64,000 bases of DNA from Nocardia terrae (GCF_009760405.1 NZ_WRPP01000009.1:124001-188000), one strand, 5' to 3'; shown: positions 8,576 to 18,117, counted from the stretch's first letter. Notes: generated from the letters alone by a model not told the origin. Numbers and translations are program-made.

Positions 8576-8673
8576 CCGGACCGCCGCCCGCGGGTCCGGA
8601 GTCACAGCCGCCCGGAAGGGGCGAGTCCGTACTTCCGGCTACCGGATCGGTACCTGCGTAGGAGGTACCGATC
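8576..8673 (+). promoter_or_regulatory. Two hairpins in the leader of the small membrane protein gene
   Basis: The 256 bases after the GntR gene hold two perfect inverted repeats. CCGGACC pairs with GGTCCGG (8576-8582 with 8593-8599). GATCGGTACC pairs with GGTACCGATC (8645-8654 with 8664-8673, nine-base loop). GGAGGTACCG occurs at both. The second hairpin lacks a T run, so it may be an operator or leader structure and not a terminator. I recognise no riboswitch family. Confidence 0.4.
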
Positions 8674-8743
8674 GTCGGCCGCGGAGAGGGTGGAACACGA
8701 GCCGCGGGCGATCCCGCCACGGCCGTATCCGAAGGAGATGCCC

Positions 8744-9031
8744 ATGAGTTCGCGCGATATCAATACCCCCGCTCGCCCGCGCCGAGGACGGATCGCCGCC
8801 GCGGGGCGCAAGAGCCTCTTTCCCGCGGCATGGATCCTCGGCGGCCTCGGCGTGGTCGCGGCGGGGCTGCTGTTCGTCGCCGTACTGTTCATCCACGCCG
8901 GCCAGAACACCACCGGTGGGAACTGGCAACCTGCCGCACTCCTGGGACTGATCGCGTTGGCGTTCGGCGCGCCCATTCTGATCGCGGGTCTGCTCGTCCG
9001 GTTCGGCGTGGCGACCAAGGGCGACGACTGA
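8744..9031 (+). CDS. Small two-segment membrane protein, unknown function
   Basis: 95 residues. GAAGGAG lies six bases before the ATG at 8744. After an Arg-rich N-terminal stretch of about 25 residues there are two hydrophobic segments, roughly 30-55 and 65-87, with a short polar loop between them. The C-terminus is VATKGDD. I do not recognise a family. It stands alone between GntR and the convergent kshA gene, whose stop is 10 bases away. Confidence 0.6.
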   Translation: MSSRDINTPARPRRGRIAAAGRKSLFPAAWILGGLGVVAAGLLFVAVLFIHAGQNTTGGNWQPAALLGLIALAFGAPILIAGLLVRFGVATKGDD

Positions 9032-9040
9032 CCGCACCCC

Positions 9041-10219
9041 CTAGTGGGTGTCGGCGGAGGGTTCCAGTTCGGCGCGGGCGGCGAGGTTGTCGGCGACTTC
9101 GCGTTCCCAGACCGCGTTGGCCTTGCTGGTGTCGACCTCGAATTCCAAGCGCTGCACCGATTTCGGGTCGATATCGGCGACGTCGACGTAGAACTGGTCG
9201 TACCAGCGGCGCAGGTGGTAGACGGGGCCGTCTTCCTCGCACAGGAGCGGGTTGTCGATCTTGGATTTGTGTTTCCAGATCTCCACGTCCTGCAGGAAGC
9301 CGACGCTGATGCCCTCTTCCATCTTCTCCACCAGCAGCTGCGCCGCGTCGTCGGGCAGGCCGGTCGGCTTGTGCAGCGTCATGCCCCATTGCAGGACGAA
9401 CGAGTCGTTGCTGACCGGGTAGTGGCAGTTGATCAGGACGCTTTCGATCTCGAAGCCGCCGAAGCTGTTCCGCAGCGGGTTGATCATGTAGGACGGCCCG
9501 AAGTAGGACGCCTCCGACACCAGCAGGGTGTCGCCGTAGTCGGCGGCGAAGCCGATGTCGGTGCGGGGCTTGGTCTTCAGGTACTGGGTGGCGACGTGGC
9601 CCTCGAAGACGTTCTTGAACTGGACGGGGAAGGCGTAGTGGATATAGAAGAAATGCGCCATGTCCACGATGTTGTCGATGATCTCGCGGCAGTGCGCGCC
9701 CTCGATGAGCAGCGAGTTCCACGTCCAGGGCGTCCACTCGTCGCTGTGACCGCCGTCGGGCAGGCAGGGGCCCTCGATGAGCGGGATGGTGACCTCGGGC
9801 GCGGGCGGGTTGGCCTCGTGGTCGTGCCAGACGAACAGCTGGCCGTTGCGCTCGAGGGTGGTCCAGGCGCGGGTGCGCGCCAGGGGCGGAACCCGCCGTG
9901 CATAAGGGATCTCGGTGCACTTGCCCGAACCATTCCAACGCCAGTCGTGGAACGGGCAGGCGATATCGCCGTTCTTCACCTCGCCGCGTGACAGATCGCC
10001 GCCGAGGTGGCGGCAGTAGGCATCGAGCACCCGCAGTTCGCCGTCCGAGTCGGCCCACACGACCAGCTTGGTGCCGAAAGCTTCTACCGCATGCGGTTTT
10101 CCGTCCCGGAAGGATGCCGCCAGTCCCAGGCAGTGCCAGCCGCGGGCGAAGCGGGTGGGCGCGTCGCCCACATCGATCTCTCGCACGCCGCGGGTCTGTC
10201 TCGGTGCGGTCGAATCCAT
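9041..10219 (-). CDS. kshA: 3-Ketosteroid 9-alpha-hydroxylase oxygenase component
   Basis: 392 residues from the ATG at 10219, with AGGTGG upstream; this is the usual KshA length. The Rieske ligands are CRH (Cys69, His71) and CPFH (Cys88, His91). The catalytic iron site lies in NIVDMAHFFYIHYAFP (His189, His194), a stretch typical of KshA. The enzyme inserts the 9-alpha-hydroxyl that opens steroid ring B and needs the reductase KshB, which is not in this window. No other sterol-degradation genes flank it, so it may be one of several KshA paralogues, as is common in Nocardia and Rhodococcus. Confidence 0.88.
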   Translation of the reverse strand: MDSTAPRQTRGVREIDVGDAPTRFARGWHCLGLAASFRDGKPHAVEAFGTKLVVWADSDGELRVLDAYCRHLGGDLSRGEVKNGDIACPFHDWRWNGSGKCTEIPYARRVPPLARTRAWTTLERNGQLFVWHDHEANPPAPEVTIPLIEGPCLPDGGHSDEWTPWTWNSLLIEGAHCREIIDNIVDMAHFFYIHYAFPVQFKNVFEGHVATQYLKTKPRTDIGFAADYGDTLLVSEASYFGPSYMINPLRNSFGGFEIESVLINCHYPVSNDSFVLQWGMTLHKPTGLPDDAAQLLVEKMEEGISVGFLQDVEIWKHKSKIDNPLLCEEDGPVYHLRRWYDQFYVDVADIDPKSVQRLEFEVDTSKANAVWEREVADNLAARAELEPSADTH

Positions 10220-10455
10220 CGTCAATCCACCTGTCGCATCAACACATTCAGAACATTCCCAGCTTCGGGGCAAGTTCTTAGCCACGCAAATTGTCGAAGA
10301 TCTCAGAGTGGGTCCTCGCCGACATCGGTGCTGGCGAAACGTTTTTCATTGGGAACGACCGTGTTCCAGTTCACTTCGGGGCTCGGGCCGAACGCGCCGG
10401 GCGGCCGCCTCGGCTCTCCCCCTCGGAGCCCGATTCGGCTGCCTACGCTGCCTCT

Positions 10456-11268
10456 ATGAGGATTTGGATCGTCGACGCGTTCACCGATCAGCCGTTCAAG
10501 GGAAATCCGGCGGGGGTGTGCTTGCTGCCGTCCGGCGCTTGGCCGTCGGACAGCTGGATGCAGTCGGTGGCCGCTGAGATCAACCTTTCCGAGACAGCCT
10601 TCGCGAAGCCGACGCATCCGGGCGCAACCCAGGACTGGGATCTGCGATGGTTCACCCCTACCCAGGAGATCCGGATGTGCGGGCACGCCACACTGGCGAC
10701 TGCGCATCTGCTGGTTTCCACCGGCGCACTCACCAACCTGGCACGGTTCCATACGCTCAGCGGTGAGCTCTCGGCTCGACCGCGAACCGATGGCGCGATC
10801 GAATTGGACTTTCCCGTCAGCTCGCTCGGCGAGATCGAGGCCGAACCCGGTCTGGCCGAAGCCCTCGGCGCCACCCCGGTAGGGGTATACGCCGCGAGCG
10901 GTCTCGACGACATCGTGGCCGAGCTCAGCGGTGAAGCCGTCGTGCGGAGGCTCGAACCCGATATGGCCGCATTGATGACGTTGCGGGCCAAGGGGGTGAT
11001 CGTCACCGCCGTCGCCGATGATCCGACGGGCGAATACGCGTTCGTCTCACGCTGTTTCGGCCCGCAACTCGGCATCCCGGAAGACCCGGTCACCGGCAGC
11101 GCCCACACGGCGCTGGCGCCGTTGTGGGCCTCCCGCCTGGGACGTTCGGTCCTGACCGGATTGCAGGTCTCCGTCCGGACCGGACTCGTCGAGACCGAGC
11201 TCGTCGGTGACCGCGTCCTCTTGATCGGTCGGGCGGTCACCGTGATCGACGGGGAATTGCACGCCTGA
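10456..11268 (+). CDS. PhzF-family isomerase/epimerase-like protein
   Basis: 270 residues starting at the ATG that opens MRIWIVDAF, the canonical PhzF N-terminus; the frame upstream is non-coding. The catalytic Glu is in NLSETAF (about residue 46). WFTPTQEIRMCGHATLA and EDPVTGSAH are the conserved motifs of the two half-barrels. PhzF itself isomerises dihydro-hydroxyanthranilate in phenazine synthesis, but most family members have unknown substrates. No phenazine genes are nearby, so only the family is assigned. Confidence 0.8.
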   Translation: MRIWIVDAFTDQPFKGNPAGVCLLPSGAWPSDSWMQSVAAEINLSETAFAKPTHPGATQDWDLRWFTPTQEIRMCGHATLATAHLLVSTGALTNLARFHTLSGELSARPRTDGAIELDFPVSSLGEIEAEPGLAEALGATPVGVYAASGLDDIVAELSGEAVVRRLEPDMAALMTLRAKGVIVTAVADDPTGEYAFVSRCFGPQLGIPEDPVTGSAHTALAPLWASRLGRSVLTGLQVSVRTGLVETELVGDRVLLIGRAVTVIDGELHA

Positions 11269-11462
11269 CCTCCTGGCCGGGATCGGTCGCGCGCACGCTG
11301 AATCCTGTGCCAGCACAGTTGAATTCGACGGCCTCCAGCGATCTCGGCGGCGGAAAGCCCACTGCGGGACTGCCCGTCTCGTGGACTGGAGGATTGTTTC
11401 CCGGCACAACCCCGGGTCGTGTGAGAAGGTGAAGTTTCACTCGCGGATCCGGCGCTGTCGGC

Positions 11463-11490
11463 TCCGGTTACGGGTGCCGACGTAACCGGA
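11463..11490 (+). promoter_or_regulatory. Perfect inverted repeat next to the hadAB ribosome site
   Basis: TCCGGTTACG (11463-11472) pairs with CGTAACCGGA (11481-11490) across an eight-base loop. The right arm ends just before the GGAGG ribosome site, and the GTG start is at 11503. It could act as a repressor operator or as an RNA hairpin that gates translation. Confidence 0.45.
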
Positions 11491-11502
11491 TGGAGGAAAT
11501 GC

Positions 11503-12537
11503 GTGGTAGAGGCAACGTTCGATGCGGCCGAGCTGGTGGGACATCGCTACCGCACCGACGACTTCTACGAGGTGGGGCGGGAGAAGATCCGCGAATACGC
11601 CCGAGCGGTCCAGGATTTCCACCCGGCGCACTGGAACGAGGACGCGGCCGCGGCGCTCGGCTACTCCGGTCTCGTCGCACCGACCACCTTCATCGCCACC
11701 GTGGCCATGCTGGCCAACCGCAGGCTGGTGGAGACCCTGCTGACCGGCTACCAGGTGGTCGTGCAGACCGATCAGGTCTTCGAGATGCACAAACCAGTGC
11801 TCACCGGTGACCGATTGGTCAGCGGTGTCGAACTGTCGGCCGTGCGTCGCATCGGGGGCAGGGACCTGCTCACCATCACCAACACCTTCACCGACGCGAG
11901 CGGTGACCTCGTGCAGAGCATGGACACCACCCTGCTCGGTCTCACCGGTGAGGACGTCAGCGCCGAGATCAGCACGGCAATCGAACGCGTCGTCATGAGC
12001 GGGCTCGACACCCCGTCGCGATCCGGCGGCACGACCGTCGAGGTGAGCGAGCCTGCCACCGGATCCGAGACCTCTGCACCTGTTTCGCGGATCTCGCGCA
12101 CGCGAGTCCCTGTCACCGCGTTCCGATTCGAGGACATCGCCGTCGGCGACGAACTACCCGCCCGCACCGCGACCCTGACCCGTGGCGACCTGGTCAACTA
12201 TGCCGGTGTCTCCGGGGACGCGAACCCCATCCACTGGCACGACGGCGTGGCCGCGCTCGCGGGCCTCCCGGACGTGATCGCCCACGGCATGCTCACCATG
12301 GGCCTGGCCGCCGGTTTCGTCACCGAATGGCTCGGTGACCCGGGCGCGATCCTCAGATACGGTGTCCGCCTGTCGAATTACACGATCATCGAAGCCGCCA
12401 CCGCCGGCACCGTCGAGTTCACCGGCCGCATCAAGTCGATCGATCCCGACAACAGGACGGCGGTGGTCGTCATCGTCGCGAAGTCCTCCGGCCGCAAGAT
12501 CTTCGGCCTCGCCACCGCGGAGGTCCGCCTCGCCTGA
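11503..12537 (+). CDS. Fused (3R)-hydroxyacyl-ACP dehydratase, HadA-HadB type
   Basis: 344 residues in two hot-dog halves. The N-terminal half (about 10-150) is like HadA/FAS1 dehydratase and contains QDFHPAHW (Asp38, His43). The C-terminal MaoC-like half (about 205-343) carries the hydratase signature SGDANPIHWHD (Asp238, His243). A low-complexity Ser/Thr linker at about 170-200 joins them. In mycolic acid FAS-II the HadA and HadB proteins form a heterodimer that dehydrates 3-hydroxyacyl chains; fused forms occur in actinomycetes. GTG start with GGAGG at about 11492. Monocistronic. Confidence 0.83.
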   Translation: MVEATFDAAELVGHRYRTDDFYEVGREKIREYARAVQDFHPAHWNEDAAAALGYSGLVAPTTFIATVAMLANRRLVETLLTGYQVVVQTDQVFEMHKPVLTGDRLVSGVELSAVRRIGGRDLLTITNTFTDASGDLVQSMDTTLLGLTGEDVSAEISTAIERVVMSGLDTPSRSGGTTVEVSEPATGSETSAPVSRISRTRVPVTAFRFEDIAVGDELPARTATLTRGDLVNYAGVSGDANPIHWHDGVAALAGLPDVIAHGMLTMGLAAGFVTEWLGDPGAILRYGVRLSNYTIIEAATAGTVEFTGRIKSIDPDNRTAVVVIVAKSSGRKIFGLATAEVRLA

Positions 12538-12596
12538 CTGCGCTCGGTTCCCGGTGCGGGCTCCGCGTCGGGAACCATTGCCGCAGTGGTGAGCCG

Positions 12597-13676
12597 CTAG
12601 GGCAGGGCGTGCAGCCAGAGTCTGCTGCGGTCATCGTCGGTGGTGGCCAGCAGCAGACCGGTGCGCAACGCGAACATCCGGGCCACGGCCGTCGGTGTGG
12701 GTAGCGAAATCTGTTGCCAGTCGGTGCAATCGGGGTTCAATGAGTGCAGCTGCACAGTGTGGTCGAAGGTGGCCAGAGCCAGCATCCGTGCACCGGCGGG
12801 CAGGAGTTGGAGGGTGTCGACCGTTGTGGCGGATGGGCCGGTGACCGGTTGCGTGTCGGCGGCGGGCCAGCACAGCAGGTGTGGCGACGCGCCGATGGAT
12901 TGACCGAGCACGGTGCACGCGGTCGTGCAGGCGACGCGGGACGCGACCGCGTTCGTGCCCGCCATTTCGTGACGCTGCCAGGCGACGGCGTCGGGCGAGG
13001 TCCATTCCACGGGCCGTAGCACGTTGTCGCGCAAGGTTTCTCCGACGATCACGAATCCGGCCGGACCGGTCGTGACCCCCGACGCGCCGGTCTGCTCGCC
13101 GGGTGCGGACGACAGCGCCGGGTCCTCGGCGTGACGGACCCAGTCCGCCCCGTTGGCCGAGGTCCAGAACGCCGCGCCGTAGCGGCCCTCGGGCCCGTCC
13201 CAGTCGCCGATGAGCAGATCGGTGCCGCCCAGCGCGGCGGCCGCGCTCACCGCGATGGCGTGCGGCCCGCCGAACATCTCCATGGCCTGCGGATGCTCGG
13301 TGAGCCCGTGGGCATCCCCGCTCCAGATGGTCATGCGCGGATTGCTGTGCGCGCCACCGAAAGCCTGCCCCAGCACCACGGTCCGGTCGCCGGCTCCGGC
13401 CGAGATCAGTTCCGCCAGTTTGGCGTACGCGCTCTCGCCGCGGACCGGGATCGTGGTCCAGTGGCTGCCGTCGGTGCTCGTCCAGGCCGCGGGGCTGCGG
13501 CCGTCGGGGGCGGGGATCGAGCCCAGCGCCAGCACTCCGTCTGCGGTCGGGACGAATTCCAGGACGCGGGCGTCGTGCTGGGGCAGGGACAGTTCCCGCC
13601 AGGGGGAATCCGGTGTCCGCGCCGCGCATGCGGTCGCCAGCGCGAGCACCGCCACCAGGACAATTGACCACCTCAT
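12597..13676 (-). CDS. Probable lipoprotein with beta-propeller-like repeats
   Basis: 359 residues from the ATG at 13676. The N-terminus is a lipoprotein signal, MRWSIVLVAVLALATAC, with the lipidated Cys at about residue 17. The rest shows repeated W-T-S-x-x-G/D-x-x-W patterns (AWTSTDGSHW, FWTSANGADW, EWTSPDAVAW) typical of BNR/sialidase-like propeller blades. No catalytic residues are evident. It is divergent from the lipase gene across about 90 bases. The function is unknown; cell-surface binding or scaffolding is possible. Confidence 0.7.
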   Translation of the reverse strand: MRWSIVLVAVLALATACAARTPDSPWRELSLPQHDARVLEFVPTADGVLALGSIPAPDGRSPAAWTSTDGSHWTTIPVRGESAYAKLAELISAGAGDRTVVLGQAFGGAHSNPRMTIWSGDAHGLTEHPQAMEMFGGPHAIAVSAAAALGGTDLLIGDWDGPEGRYGAAFWTSANGADWVRHAEDPALSSAPGEQTGASGVTTGPAGFVIVGETLRDNVLRPVEWTSPDAVAWQRHEMAGTNAVASRVACTTACTVLGQSIGASPHLLCWPAADTQPVTGPSATTVDTLQLLPAGARMLALATFDHTVQLHSLNPDCTDWQQISLPTPTAVARMFALRTGLLLATTDDDRSRLWLHALP

Positions 13677-13768
13677 TCGGACACTGTGCCAGAACCGCCA
13701 CGCCACGGGGCGATTCCGCGGGATCTGATCGCCGCGCCGAGGCACATCCGAAAAGCGGACCGTTCGGT

Positions 13769-15016
13769 ATGTCACGATGCGGGATCGTGACGACGATCCG
13801 GACGATTCGGACGTGGATTCTGGTGGCGCTGGCGGCAGCGCTGCTCGCTGTGCCCGCGCACGCCAATCCGGCGGCCGATCTGCTGGAGCCGCCACGCGAT
13901 CCGGCCAAGATCATGCCGACGCCGCCCGCCGACGCCTTCTACGTGCCGCCGCCCGGATTCGAGGCCAAAGCGCCGGGCACCCTGCTCGCGGTGCGCACCA
14001 CCGGCGGAATCTGGCCGACCGCACGGGCATTGGAGCTACTGCTGCGCTCCACCGACGCCCACGACCGGCCCATCCCCGCCGTCGCCACGCTGCTGCTGCC
14101 CAACGCGCCATGGACCGGACCGGGCACGCGGCCGCTGGTCTCCTACAACCATCCGATCTCCTCACTGGGCTCGGACTGCGCACCCTCGGTGGAGCTCAAA
14201 CAGTCCCGCACCAACGGCATACTGCCGATTCAGCTGCTGCTGACGAAGAACTACGCCGTCGTGGTGCCCGATCATCAGGGACCGCGGCAGGCCTACGCGG
14301 CCGGACGGCTGGGCGGGCACATCATTCTCGACGCCGTGCGGGCCGTGCTGCACACGCCGATGCCGGGGCTGGATCCGGCCAGTCCGGTAGTGATGACCGG
14401 CTATTCCGGCGGCGCGATCGCGACCAGCTGGGCCGCGCAACTGGCCGCGACTTACGCGCCCGAACTCACCATCACCGCCGCGCTCATCGGCGGCGGGCCG
14501 ACCGACTACCGCCTGGTCGTACCGGCCATGAACGGCCGCAACGCCGCCTCGGGCGTGCTGCTGGCCGCGGCGCTGGGGCTGGCGCGTGAGTATCCGGAAC
14601 TGCTGTCACTGCTCAATGACAACGGCTGGCGGCTGGCGCAGCTGTTCAAGGACATGTGCGTGGAGTCCGAATCGAATCTCGGTGCGCTGCTGCCGATTCG
14701 GGTCGAGCAGCTCACCAACGTGCCCGATCCGCTGTCGGTGCCGATCGTGCGGCAGGTGCTGGCCGAGAACCGGCCCGGCGCGACCGCGCCGCGCATGCCG
14801 ATCTTCCTGTATCACGGCCGGCAGGATATCTGGATTCCCTACGCGAGTTCGGAAGTGCTGTACCGGGATTGGTGCGCACACGGGGCGCGGGTGCGCCTGC
14901 AACCCTTGCCCGGCGAGCACTTCATCGTCGGCGTGACCGAGGTGCTGATCGATCACTTCTGGGTGGAGGACGCGCTGGCCGGAACCCTGGTGCCGCAGGG
15001 CTGCAACCACAACTGA
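13769..15016 (+). CDS. Secreted lipase (LIP family alpha/beta hydrolase)
   Basis: About 415 residues. A hydrophobic signal ending LLAVPAHA is followed by a mature N-terminus NPAADLL. The nucleophile elbow is MTGYSGGA (Ser about 213). The acid lies in YHGRQDIWIP, and the His in GEHFIVG, giving a complete triad. Size and motif order match secretory lipases (PF03583) found in several copies in mycolata. The start is uncertain: the ATG at 13769 is used, but the GTG at 13787 gives a more typical signal peptide, and neither has a strong ribosome site. Convergent with the PucR gene, with a 10-base gap. Confidence 0.8.
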   Translation: MSRCGIVTTIRTIRTWILVALAAALLAVPAHANPAADLLEPPRDPAKIMPTPPADAFYVPPPGFEAKAPGTLLAVRTTGGIWPTARALELLLRSTDAHDRPIPAVATLLLPNAPWTGPGTRPLVSYNHPISSLGSDCAPSVELKQSRTNGILPIQLLLTKNYAVVVPDHQGPRQAYAAGRLGGHIILDAVRAVLHTPMPGLDPASPVVMTGYSGGAIATSWAAQLAATYAPELTITAALIGGGPTDYRLVVPAMNGRNAASGVLLAAALGLAREYPELLSLLNDNGWRLAQLFKDMCVESESNLGALLPIRVEQLTNVPDPLSVPIVRQVLAENRPGATAPRMPIFLYHGRQDIWIPYASSEVLYRDWCAHGARVRLQPLPGEHFIVGVTEVLIDHFWVEDALAGTLVPQGCNHN

Positions 15017-15026
15017 GAACCCGGGT

Positions 15027-16307
15027 TCAGGATCGGGCGGCGCGGGGCCGGTCGTCGCGGCGGTGGCGGGCCAGCTGCAGTTCCAGCAGCAGCCGGTCGG
15101 CGGGGTCGTCGAGGTCGATGCCGGTGATGTCCTGGGCGCGACGCAGCCGGTAGCGCAACGTGTTCGGGTGAATGCTCAGCGCGGTGGCCGCGGCGCGCAC
15201 ATCGCCGTGGTGGCGCAGATAGTGATTCACGCTCGCCTCGAGCTGGGCGGCGTGGGTGCGGTCGTAGTCGATCAGGGCGCTCAGGCGCGGATCATGGAGC
15301 TCGGGGCGGGCGGCGATGAGATCGAGGATCTCGCCCAGCAGCACCGCGGTGCGCGAATCAGCCAGGGTGGTGACCCGGTCCCTGGGGAAGGTGGCCGCGG
15401 TGCTGTCGAGCACGCGGTCCACCTCCAGGCGGGCGCGGGCGACGTGGCCGAGCTCGGGGACCGGAATCGCGATGGCCGCGCGCAGGATCAGGGCACTGGC
15501 CGATTCCAGCTGGTCGACCAGCTGGCGGGTCCAGGCGGTGACGGCGCGCGCGGACTGGTAGCGCGGCAGCAGGACATAGGCGCGATCCCCGATGAGGGTG
15601 GCCAGGGAGTCGCGGCGAAATGCCCCGGCGCGCAGGCGAAGCGCGCTGCCCAGGGTCTCGCGGTCCCGCGCGGCGCTCGCCTCACCGGACAGGGCGAAAC
15701 CGAGCACCGCGGCCGGGCCGGTCACCGGAATGCCGAGCGCCGCCGCCACCGACGGCACATCCACGCCCTCCCCGCGCGCACCGAACAGGCGCTGGATGAG
15801 CAGCGCCTCGGTGGAGGGGGCGTCCAGGCTGCGGGAGATGATGCGGGCCGCGATCGCCGACGCGCCGCGCAGCACCTCCGCCGCACCGGCTTTGAACGGA
15901 CGCTCGCCCTCCTGCAGCCAGATCGAACCGAGCGCCGTGCCCGCCCGGTCGTCGCCGGAGCGCCGGATGCCCACGGCCAGGCGGTGTTTGATGGCGAGCT
16001 CGGGGTGTGCCGGCAGCTCGACGACCTCGTCGGTCTGGCGCAACCGGTCGAAGACGCCCCACTGCTGCAGGATCCGCAGATACTCGCGCGGGCCCTCCCG
16101 GCCGAGGATCGATTGCACGCGTAGCGGGTCGGCGGCCTCGTTGGAGGCGGAGTAGGCCAGCACCTTCGAGTGCGGGTCCTCGATGGTCACCATGCCGCCC
16201 GCGCTCTGCGCCACGATCTTCGCCAGCCCGTACAGGTCGGTGTCCACCGCCAGCAGTTCTCGCACGGCACCCGTCTCGGTGATCGGATCACCCAGTTTGT
16301 TCTCCAC
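15027..16307 (-). CDS. PucR-family regulator, probable proline utilisation activator
   Basis: 426 residues from the GTG at 16307; a TTG lies one codon upstream. The C-terminal helix-turn-helix is in ATALSIHPNTLRYRLRRA (about 375-395), the PucR/CdaR-type DNA-binding end. The N-terminal two thirds form a GAF-like sensor region (IEDPHSKVLAYSA) and a degenerate nucleotide-cyclase-like region. It is divergent from pruA-pruB. The same arrangement, Rv1186c facing Rv1187-Rv1188, is known in M. tuberculosis, where the regulator activates proline catabolism. GCCGATCGGC (16375-16384) in the shared promoter region is a possible binding site. Confidence 0.82.
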   Translation of the reverse strand: MENKLGDPITETGAVRELLAVDTDLYGLAKIVAQSAGGMVTIEDPHSKVLAYSASNEAADPLRVQSILGREGPREYLRILQQWGVFDRLRQTDEVVELPAHPELAIKHRLAVGIRRSGDDRAGTALGSIWLQEGERPFKAGAAEVLRGASAIAARIISRSLDAPSTEALLIQRLFGARGEGVDVPSVAAALGIPVTGPAAVLGFALSGEASAARDRETLGSALRLRAGAFRRDSLATLIGDRAYVLLPRYQSARAVTAWTRQLVDQLESASALILRAAIAIPVPELGHVARARLEVDRVLDSTAATFPRDRVTTLADSRTAVLLGEILDLIAARPELHDPRLSALIDYDRTHAAQLEASVNHYLRHHGDVRAAATALSIHPNTLRYRLRRAQDITGIDLDDPADRLLLELQLARHRRDDRPRAARS

Positions 16308-16464
16308 CAACGCGCGTGCCTCCGAGGACGGGTACGGATTCAGCCGAACCTACAACACCTGCGGCTCGTGTTTGGCCGATCGGCTCAATATTCGTGGCGC
16401 GGTTCGCGGTTGACTCGGCGTATTCGCACAGTGGCTCGGGCCACATTTTCGCCAGGAGGATGTC

Positions 16465-18117
16465 ATGGACGCTGTCACGGTCACGCCGCCACCGGTGAAC
16501 GAACCGGTGGGCAACTTCGCGCCCGGGAGTCCGGAGCGAGCACGGCTGCGGGAGAAGCTGGCCGAGCTCACCGCGACGGCGGTCGAGATTCCGCATGTGA
16601 TCGCGGGCAAGGAGCGGCGCGGCGGCGGGGACGTGGTCGATGTGGTGCAGCCGCATCGGCATTCGGCGGTGCTGGGGACGATCACGGTCGCCGAGGCCAC
16701 CGACGCGGCCGAGGCGATCGAGGCGGCGGTGGCGGCCGCGCCCGCCTGGCGCGCGCTGTCCTTCGACGAGCGGGCGGCGGTGTTCCTGCGGGCGGCCGAT
16801 CTGCTGTCGGGACCGTGGCGCGAGACGGTGGCGGCGGCGACCATGCTGGGCCAGTCCAAGACCGCGTATCAGGCCGAGATCGACGCGCCGTGCGAGCTGG
16901 TGGACTTCTGGCGGTTCAACGTGCACTTCGCGCGCGGAATTCTCGCCGAGCAGCCGATCTCGGTGCCGGGGGTGTGGAATCGGGTGGAGTACCGGCCCCT
17001 GGAAGGGTTCGTGTACGCGATCACGCCGTTCAACTTCACCGCGATCGCCGGGAACCTGCCGACCGCTCCGGCGCTGATGGGCAATACGGTGGTGTGGAAA
17101 CCCTCACCCACGCAGGCTCTTTCGGCCTATTGGACGATGCGGCTGCTCGAGGCGGCGGGCCTGCCGCCCGGCGTGATCAACCTGGTGCACGGGCACGGGC
17201 CCGAGGTGTCGGCGGTGGCCTTGGCCGACCGGCGGCTGGCCGGAATCCACTTCACCGGATCGACGGGGACCTTCCAGCATCTGTGGCGGTCGGTGGCGGA
17301 GAACCTGGCCGGATACGACACCTATCCGCGGCTGGTCGGGGAGACCGGCGGCAAGGATTTCGTGATCGCGCACAGCTCGGCCGATCCGGAGGTGTTGAGC
17401 ACGGCCCTGATTCGCGGGGCGTTCGACTATCAGGGGCAGAAGTGCTCGGCGGCGTCGCGGGCGTTCGTACCCAAGTCGGTGTGGTCGCGCATGTCGGGCG
17501 ATTTCCTGGGCAAGGTGTCGGAGCTGACCTACGGCGACGTCACCGATTTCACGAATTTCGGTGGGGCGCTCATCGATCGGCGGGCCTTCGACCGCAATGT
17601 GGCCGCCCTCGAGCGGGCCAAGGCCACCCCGAGCCTGACCGTGCTCACCGGCGGGCGCGCCGATGACAGCGTGGGCTGGTTCGTTGAGCCGACGGTGCTG
17701 CTGGGCGAGGATCCCGGCGACGAGGCGTTCCGCACCGAGTACTTCGGGCCGATCCTGGCGGTGCACGTCTACGACGATTCGGCACCGGGCGGGTTCGACG
17801 AGGCGCTCGGACTGGTCGATCGCGGCTCGGCCTACGGCCTGACCGGCGCGGTGATCGCCGACGATCGGGCCGCGGTCGCGACGGCGACCGAGCGACTTCG
17901 GTTCGCGGCGGGCAACTTCTACATCAACGACAAGCCGACCGGCGCGGTGGTCGGGCAGCAGCCCTTCGGCGGTTCGCGGGCCTCGGGCACCAACGACAAG
18001 GCCGGGTCGGCGCAGAACCTGCTGCGCTGGACCTCGGCGCGCACCATCAAGGAGACCTTCGTGCCGCCGCGCGATCACCGGTATCCGCATCAGGCGGCGG
18101 AAGCGGGGGAGCGCTGA
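16465..18117 (+). CDS. pruA: L-glutamate gamma-semialdehyde (P5C) dehydrogenase
   Basis: 550 residues, close to the usual length for actinobacterial PruA/RocA. The catalytic Cys327 is in DYQGQKCSAASR and the base Glu293 in GETGGKDF. The cofactor-site stretch AITPFNFTAIAGNLP is also typical. It oxidises glutamate semialdehyde, in equilibrium with pyrroline-5-carboxylate, to glutamate. AGGAGG precedes the ATG. The stop overlaps the pruB start by one base (TGATG), so the two enzymes are made together. Confidence 0.95.
   Translation: MDAVTVTPPPVNEPVGNFAPGSPERARLREKLAELTATAVEIPHVIAGKERRGGGDVVDVVQPHRHSAVLGTITVAEATDAAEAIEAAVAAAPAWRALSFDERAAVFLRAADLLSGPWRETVAAATMLGQSKTAYQAEIDAPCELVDFWRFNVHFARGILAEQPISVPGVWNRVEYRPLEGFVYAITPFNFTAIAGNLPTAPALMGNTVVWKPSPTQALSAYWTMRLLEAAGLPPGVINLVHGHGPEVSAVALADRRLAGIHFTGSTGTFQHLWRSVAENLAGYDTYPRLVGETGGKDFVIAHSSADPEVLSTALIRGAFDYQGQKCSAASRAFVPKSVWSRMSGDFLGKVSELTYGDVTDFTNFGGALIDRRAFDRNVAALERAKATPSLTVLTGGRADDSVGWFVEPTVLLGEDPGDEAFRTEYFGPILAVHVYDDSAPGGFDEALGLVDRGSAYGLTGAVIADDRAAVATATERLRFAAGNFYINDKPTGAVVGQQPFGGSRASGTNDKAGSAQNLLRWTSARTIKETFVPPRDHRYPHQAAEAGER

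Noticed and set aside
9044..9991. 315-codon frame antisense to kshA
   Set aside because: kshA has full Rieske motifs and length. The antisense frame is a codon-bias shadow.
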